From: Streptosporangiales bacterium
Lineage (GTDB): Bacteria > Actinomycetota > Actinomycetes > Streptosporangiales > WHST01
NCBI GenBank assembly: GCA_009379955.1
Contig: WHST01000005.1
Location: forward strand, 1-64,000
Direction: 5' to 3'
Length of the DNA: 64,000 nt
A model generated the notes under the pieces. That model ran no database searches. It had not been told where the DNA came from and worked only from the letters and a program-made list of their open reading frames with translations. The position numbers and the translations under genes are program-made. This document shows, in pieces, positions 60,501 through 64,000 of the stretch. The first letter of the stretch is position 1; every line of letters begins with the position of its first letter.

Positions 60501-61697
60501 GGGGCGGCGATCAGGCGGGCGATCAAAAGTAGACCCTGGCCGTCCCGGTCGGCGGTCCTGGAGTACTGCGCTGTCTGGACCAGCGGAGTGGAGCTTGACA
60601 AGGCCGCAGTACGGATCGCTGACGACGCCGTGGTCAAGCAGATCACGCCATCACTCGAGGCAGGGTCGAGGGTCGTCGGTTCACCGAACCGCTTAGTCTC
60701 CAACGCAGAACGGTCATTTCAAGGTTCCAACGTGCTCGGCCTCGGCTTCACCATGACTCCCGACGAGGCAGCCGCGTTGGTTGAGAAGGACCCCCGCAAC
60801 AAGGAGGTTCTCTTCCCCTACCTCAACGGCCAAGACCTCAACTCCAGACCCGACTGCTCGGGCAGCCGCTTGGTGATCAACTTTCGCGACTGGCCCGAGG
60901 AGAGAGCGAAGGGGTACCCCGATTGCTACGACAGAGTCATCCGCTTGGTGAAGCCTGAACGCGCGGAGAATCGGTACAGCAAGTCCGCCAGGCAGCGTTG
61001 GTGGCTCTATGAACGCGCTCGCCCGGAACTCTACGGTGCCATTGACGCGCTGGAGAAGGTCGTCGTGATCACGCTCGTAAGCAGGACCGTGACACCGGTG
61101 ATTGTGCCAACCGGGCAGGTGTTTTCCCACATGCTCGGGGTGTTCGCGACCGATGACACGGCGATGCTGGCGATGCTGTCAAGTGCACCGCATTACTGGT
61201 GGGCAGTTGCGCGGGCCTCGTCGATGAAGGCGGACCTTCGCTACACCCCCTCCGACGTGTTCGAGACGTTCCCGCTGCCCGAGCTCACGCAAGGGATGCG
61301 GGAGCTGGGCGACCGGTTGGACACATTCCGGCGGGAGGTCATGCTGGGGCGGGACCTCGGGTTGACAAAGACGTACAACCTGGTGTTCGACCCCGGTTGC
61401 ACGGACCCCGACATCGTCGAAATGCGGCAGATCCACCGGGCCATCGATGTCGCGACCGTCCGAGCGTACGGCTGGGACGATCTTGTAGAGCAGCTCGACC
61501 ACGGGTTCCATCCGGCGGGGCGGGATCTGCGCTACACGGTCGGGCCGGCCGCGAAGCAGGAGATCCTGGACCGGCTGCTCGAACTGAACCACGAACGCTA
61601 CGCCGCTGAGGTCGCCGCCGGCCTGCACGACAAGAAGAAGCCGAAGCAGAAGAGAGCGACCCCGCAGGCGTCCGAGGGTCAGGACGGCCTGTTCTGA
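57531..61697 (+). CDS. drmMI: DISARM N6-adenine DNA methyltransferase DrmMI
   Basis: A 1388-residue adenine methyltransferase. N-terminal ~600 residues are helical with no clear nuclease motif. The SAM-binding motif is DIAMGSAAFLVAAARYL (~626), with CLYGVDINPMAVEMAKLSL, and the catalytic NPPF (IGNPPFLGGQ) is at ~911. The last ~450 residues are a probable target-recognition region. In class 1 DISARM this methylase marks host DNA. The start ATG 57531 overlaps the drmD stop by 4 bases. Frames opening at 57012 are inside drmD and not real. The nucleotide make-up of ~60500-61200 is more AT-rich than its flanks. Confidence 0.85.
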   Translation: MTAQLQPYRTPGPPPVDGAQQHRDWLDLVEVTGPFLSLPVLRSAWPGLDPLDKAVRDRLRLEHGDWLNDQATKQRAWIEYLLCELLGWGADVLFRDETETLAALSHESAEHAVTVLPDFAVVEPGEDVKPATTRLVGLICPPASHPTAANTGAGRTDDWPASPADRLVQLCRHHGVPLGLATGGRFWTLVWAPRATERRPAVTTTATFDAVSWPESAERNVVRAFVSMLCRTRFFSVPDDETLPALLEASLGSQEEITEALGVQVRQAVELLMAAIGRADLRAQERGEPGLRGIDAHDVYRGAVSTMMRVVFLLFAEDRGLLPSDNDLYAGAYSASGLYARLHSRAVEGSEDDLEHSTAAWHRLLALFRAVHDGVDHPRLRMHAHDGPIFDPESYDWLPRAIDDRTVLHMMRAVQHVEIGRGRSRELRTVGFGALDVEEIGYVYEGLLSFEGYRAEELIVGLVGAPGHEAEVALTELERLAAAHPGVPALAAALAERYKDAKIGSAKALEKRLAPLGEQDREEARRLLLAVTGGDYPLAERMLPFHGLIRHDLRGQPLVIPSGALYVTESPLRKNSGTHYTPRPLAEEVVEHALQPLVYSPGPLQTADESQWVLRPSTEILALKVADIAMGSAAFLVAAARYLGDKLVMAWSRQGVAPAQSRVVAGDKRRDAEEDPVVVEARRKVIEHCLYGVDINPMAVEMAKLSLWLVSMDGRRPFTFLDDRLVAGDSLLGITSLEQLEYMHLDPAKGRELHETDLLGWTSGVRSLVADVAEHRRQIGEIELGDDPMAALDRKRELLAEARKKAEPLRLFADLTVGAALAGHAKRTGSREPNARADIDAERGTKRADLSHRAAELADLVNRDVRAWEAREHADTWLATDQVPGSFAREPLHWPLVFPEVFAQDGFDAVIGNPPFLGGQKLTRSLGTAYREHLVLALAAETRGSADLVAYFALRAHELLNPSGQTGLLATNTLAQGDTRETGLDQLVANGAAIRRAIKSRPWPSRSAVLEYCAVWTSGVELDKAAVRIADDAVVKQITPSLEAGSRVVGSPNRLVSNAERSFQGSNVLGLGFTMTPDEAAALVEKDPRNKEVLFPYLNGQDLNSRPDCSGSRLVINFRDWPEERAKGYPDCYDRVIRLVKPERAENRYSKSARQRWWLYERARPELYGAIDALEKVVVITLVSRTVTPVIVPTGQVFSHMLGVFATDDTAMLAMLSSAPHYWWAVARASSMKADLRYTPSDVFETFPLPELTQGMRELGDRLDTFRREVMLGRDLGLTKTYNLVFDPGCTDPDIVEMRQIHRAIDVATVRAYGWDDLVEQLDHGFHPAGRDLRYTVGPAAKQEILDRLLELNHERYAAEVAAGLHDKKKPKQKRATPQASEGQDGLF

Positions 61698-61720
61698 TGG
61701 CCCCTGCCGAAACGTCGCCC

Positions 61721-62161
61721 TCAGGCTTCCTGCACCACCCAGCGGAGCGGCTGCAACCGGCTCACCTGACTGGCCATACCGAGGAACTTGAAGTCGAGAG
61801 TGGCGATGTCGGCGATCCCGAGACGTTCTGCCATCGCGATGATCGTGGCGTCGACGTAACCGAGCGGTGCGGCCGCCAAGTGGACGGCGAGCTCGGTCGC
61901 ACGCTGGCGGTCCTCCCCTACCGGATTGACGATCTCGACCTCGCTGCCGGTCGCCGTCATCGATTCGAGGAAGCGCGCCTCCAGCACTGGGCCATGTCGT
62001 ACATGGTTGCGGAGGAAGTTGCAGGTCTCACCCAGGACCGGTTCGGGCACAAGGAGCCGGCCGGTCCAGGACCGCAGGAGGCGAAGGCAGCTCTCGTGAT
62101 GGGCATCCCGGACGTTGTAGCTCGCGATGAGAAGCCCCGAATCACAGAGCAGCTGGATCAC
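61721..62161 (-). CDS. PIN-domain toxin (VapC-like)
   Basis: A 146-residue PIN-fold ribonuclease. The conserved acidic set is D7 (LLCDSGLLIA), E45 (PVLGETCNFL), D104 (YVDATIIAMAERLG) and D118/D123 (IADIATLDFKF). VapC-like toxins cut tRNA or other RNA. Its start overlaps the antitoxin stop by 4 bases (ATGA). It lies opposite to the defence genes, between drmMI (24 bp away) and drmA. Confidence 0.8.
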   Translation of the reverse strand: MIQLLCDSGLLIASYNVRDAHHESCLRLLRSWTGRLLVPEPVLGETCNFLRNHVRHGPVLEARFLESMTATGSEVEIVNPVGEDRQRATELAVHLAAAPLGYVDATIIAMAERLGIADIATLDFKFLGMASQVSRLQPLRWVVQEA

Positions 62162-62331
62162 GCGCTGTGCCGCACCGATTCGATCGCCTCGACGATGTCA
62201 TGGTCGCGCCTGGAATCGGCCATGATCTCGCGGTATCTGCTGGACAGCTCCGGCTCGTCGACGTCGGCAAGGCCAACCCATGGGAAGCGCTCCCGCAGGT
62301 CCTCCGACTCGGTCGAGCTGTCAGCAGCCAT
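62158..62331 (-). CDS. Antitoxin partner of the PIN toxin
   Basis: A 57-residue, mainly acidic small protein (STESEDLRERFPWVGL, VDEPELSSRYREIMAD). ATG 62331 is chosen; a TTG at 62340 adds three residues. Size, charge and the coupled overlap with the PIN gene fit a VapB-like antitoxin. No DNA-binding motif is clearly visible. It faces away from drmA across a 59-bp divergent gap. Confidence 0.65.
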   Translation of the reverse strand: MAADSSTESEDLRERFPWVGLADVDEPELSSRYREIMADSRRDHDIVEAIESVRHSA

Positions 62332-62390
62332 GGCTATCAATGTAGCCGAAGATCACGACAGCACCCAGCGTCACGGGAGGAGGATCGCTG

Positions 62391-64000
62391 ATGTCCGCAC
62401 CTGACCAGGAACAGGTACACGAGCTGGACCGGCCGCAGCGGCTCGCCAGCCCCGGGTCTTACCAGGTGCGGGACGAGCTGGCGGAGCTGGTCGCGCGTGA
62501 CCTGCTCGGTCCGTGGGACGGTCCGGCCGAGCGGTTCGCGCCCAAGGCCGACGGGCCGCGCGAGCGTTATCTCGTGGGTGCACTCGGGCCGCGCGACGCG
62601 CTGGCCGGCGCGCCGGAGGAGGCGCAGGCGTCGGTCGACAACGGGTCCGGGGTGTTCGGCGACGGCGCGGACGCGGAGCTCCCCGAGGTCACCCCGGCGA
62701 GCCTCGGCCGGCTGTGGGCGTCGTCGATGGGACTGTCCTGCACCGTGCCGACCGAGATCACGCGCCTGCGGGTGACCGCCGAATGGGGGCGGTACGCCCA
62801 CGAACAGGTCGAGGACGAGCAGGGAGTGGCGCGCACGGTCTGGGCCCGCGAGCAGGTCGAGCAGGTGCGCGAGATCGCGCTCGACGTCGACCCGACGACG
62901 GTCGTGCCGCTGGACGACAGCGCCGCCGGGGCGGGCGTGCGCCTGGTCGTGAACGTGCGCCTGCGCGGTTCCCGCCGGGTGGTCGAGCTCGCGCTCGTCA
63001 ACGCCCAGCAGGAACCCGAGTCCCAGCGCGACACGGCCTGGCTGTTCCAGACCCGGCTCGCCGTCACCGCGACGGACGGCGAGGCCGCCGTGTTCGCGCC
63101 CGTCGATGATCAGGCTGACGCCGGCCAGGCCGTGACGCACAATGCCGAGGACGCTCACCTGCGGCTGCTCTACCGGCACGAGCTGCGCTACGCCAACGGC
63201 CGCAACGTCGCCGTGCACCCGCACGTGCGCCACGGCGAACGCAATGCGCACCGGGTCGAGACCACCTGGCTGCCGACCTACGACGTGCCTGCCACGGTCG
63301 CACCGTCGGGCGACGGCACGCCGCTCGCCGGTGTGGAGCTGTCGATGGACGCCCTCGCCGACGCTGACGCCGACACATTGCGGACGGGACTGCTGCCACT
63401 GGTCGACGGGTACGCCACCTGGCTCGACGCGCGCGAGGAGGAGCTGCCCACCCTGCCGGAGGTGTTGCGGCCCGCCGGCGTCGACGCGGTCGCCAAGGCA
63501 CGCCGGGCGGCGGACCGCATCCGGACCGGGGTCGAGCTGCTCACCGACCCGACCGCCCACCGGCACGACGAGGCGCTGCGCGCGTTCCGGTTCGCCAACG
63601 AGGCGATGGCCGCGCAGCGGCGCCACACCGAGATCGCCCAGCGCCGCGACCGCGAAGGGATGAGCTACGCCGACGCCAAGAGCGCGGTCGACGCCAAGGG
63701 CACAGCCCTCGCCTCCTGGCGGCCGTTCCAGCTCGCCTTCGTGCTGCTCAACCTGCCGTCGCTGACCGACCCGACGCACTCCGAGCGTGCTGCCGACGCG
63801 AACGCCACCGTCGACCTGCTGTTCTTCCCCACCGGCGGCGGCAAGACCGAGGCGTACCTCGGGCTCACCGCGTACACCTTCGCGATCCGCCGGCTGCAGG
63901 GCACCGTCGGCGAGGGCGCGGACGTGCGCAGCGGCGAGGCCGGCGTCGCGGTGCTGATGCGCTACACCCTGCGGCTGCTCACGGCCCAGCAGTTCCAGCG
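62391..64000 (+). CDS. drmA: DISARM helicase DrmA, 5' part only
   Basis: The frame is open from ATG 62391 (GGGAGGAGG upstream) to the window end, at least 536 codons. The N-terminal ~470 residues are a large helical and beta accessory part (VARDLLGPWDGPAERF, LGRLWASSMGLSC, EDAHLRLLYRHELRYANGRN, AFRFANEAMAAQRR). The Walker A motif of the SF2 helicase, LLFFPTGGGKTEAYLGL, begins near residue 477. The family (DrmA, with a downstream DUF1998-bearing DrmB partner) is the signature DISARM helicase. The C-terminal half and drmB/drmC, if present, lie beyond 64000. Confidence 0.82.
   Translation, partial: MSAPDQEQVHELDRPQRLASPGSYQVRDELAELVARDLLGPWDGPAERFAPKADGPRERYLVGALGPRDALAGAPEEAQASVDNGSGVFGDGADAELPEVTPASLGRLWASSMGLSCTVPTEITRLRVTAEWGRYAHEQVEDEQGVARTVWAREQVEQVREIALDVDPTTVVPLDDSAAGAGVRLVVNVRLRGSRRVVELALVNAQQEPESQRDTAWLFQTRLAVTATDGEAAVFAPVDDQADAGQAVTHNAEDAHLRLLYRHELRYANGRNVAVHPHVRHGERNAHRVETTWLPTYDVPATVAPSGDGTPLAGVELSMDALADADADTLRTGLLPLVDGYATWLDAREEELPTLPEVLRPAGVDAVAKARRAADRIRTGVELLTDPTAHRHDEALRAFRFANEAMAAQRRHTEIAQRRDREGMSYADAKSAVDAKGTALASWRPFQLAFVLLNLPSLTDPTHSERAADANATVDLLFFPTGGGKTEAYLGLTAYTFAIRRLQGTVGEGADVRSGEAGVAVLMRYTLRLLTAQQFQ

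Noticed and set aside
57531-61697. BREX PglX in place of DrmMI
   Set aside because: No brxA, brxB, brxC or pglZ is adjacent. The flanking SNF2 helicase and DrmA-type helicase give the DISARM order.
1-64000. CRISPR array
   Set aside because: No series of regularly spaced direct repeats was seen. The tandem repeats present (18 and 24 bp units) have no spacers.

Overview
The window is chromosomal DNA from a high-GC Gram-positive bacterium, almost certainly an actinobacterium. Coding density and GC are high, GTG starts are frequent, and 4-base stop/start overlaps are common. The gene families fit: a 13E12-family (DUF222-HNH) protein, GAF-ANTAR regulators, MmpS-like lipoproteins, AHSA1/ArsR pairs and Rv2688c-like ABC exporters. 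No rRNA, tRNA, CRISPR array or phage/integrase gene was recognised, and I cannot name the genus. All functions are read from sequence motifs and family knowledge; no database search was run.

Layout. 0-9 kb: a 5'-open 13E12 gene whose 3' part is full of perfect inverted repeats, a truncated hydrolase tail, two hemerythrins, small stress-type genes, a histidine phosphatase/Nudix chimera, a frameshifted GAF-ANTAR gene, an SDR, a membrane Ser/Thr kinase and an MmpS-like lipoprotein. 9-13.4 kb: a minus-strand acyl-CoA operon (thiolase, SDR, phosphotransferase-like protein, acyl-CoA dehydrogenase). 13.5-15.9 kb: a MetE-like protein and an AraC regulator. 15.9-20.6 kb: a tartrate-type sugar-acid locus (TtuC-like dehydrogenase, LysR regulator, two enolase-superfamily enzymes). 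20.6-26.1 kb: a selenoneine-type locus. An EgtB-like SenA, a SenB-type glycosyltransferase, an MFS transporter and a methyltransferase read leftward. A divergent SelD has an in-frame TGA at its catalytic position followed by a SECIS-like hairpin, so it is very probably a selenoprotein.

26-45 kb is ordinary accessory content: secreted peptidoglycan-binding and peptidase proteins (one pair fused by deletion), an HTH-TM-NBR1-Ig protein, a GT1 glycosyltransferase, a CBS protein with an ArsB/NhaD transporter, two TetR-ABC exporter operons, two CrcB fluoride channels with a DUF190 protein, an ArsR-AHSA1 operon, an HTH-membrane-AlkZ operon, PurU and a decayed FMN oxidoreductase. The rest, from 46 kb to the end, is a defence island on one strand. 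It holds a four-gene Wadjet (jetABCD; DUF2397/DUF2398/SMC-like/DUF2399 type) followed directly by class 1 DISARM genes drmD, drmMI and drmA. drmA runs off the edge. A PIN-domain toxin/antitoxin pair lies between drmMI and drmA on the opposite strand.

A recurrent oddity is the number of broken genes. There are two out-of-context joins of half genes (about 2.6 and 27.8 kb), one internally deleted and frameshifted gene (45.1-45.9 kb) and two single-base frameshifts (4.8 and 40.0 kb). They may be real decay or assembly errors and should be checked against reads. The most interesting items are the Sec-encoding selD with the extended selenoneine operon, the back-to-back Wadjet-DISARM island with its embedded toxin/antitoxin, and the dispersed inverted repeat shared by the 13E12 gene flank and a site 44 kb away.
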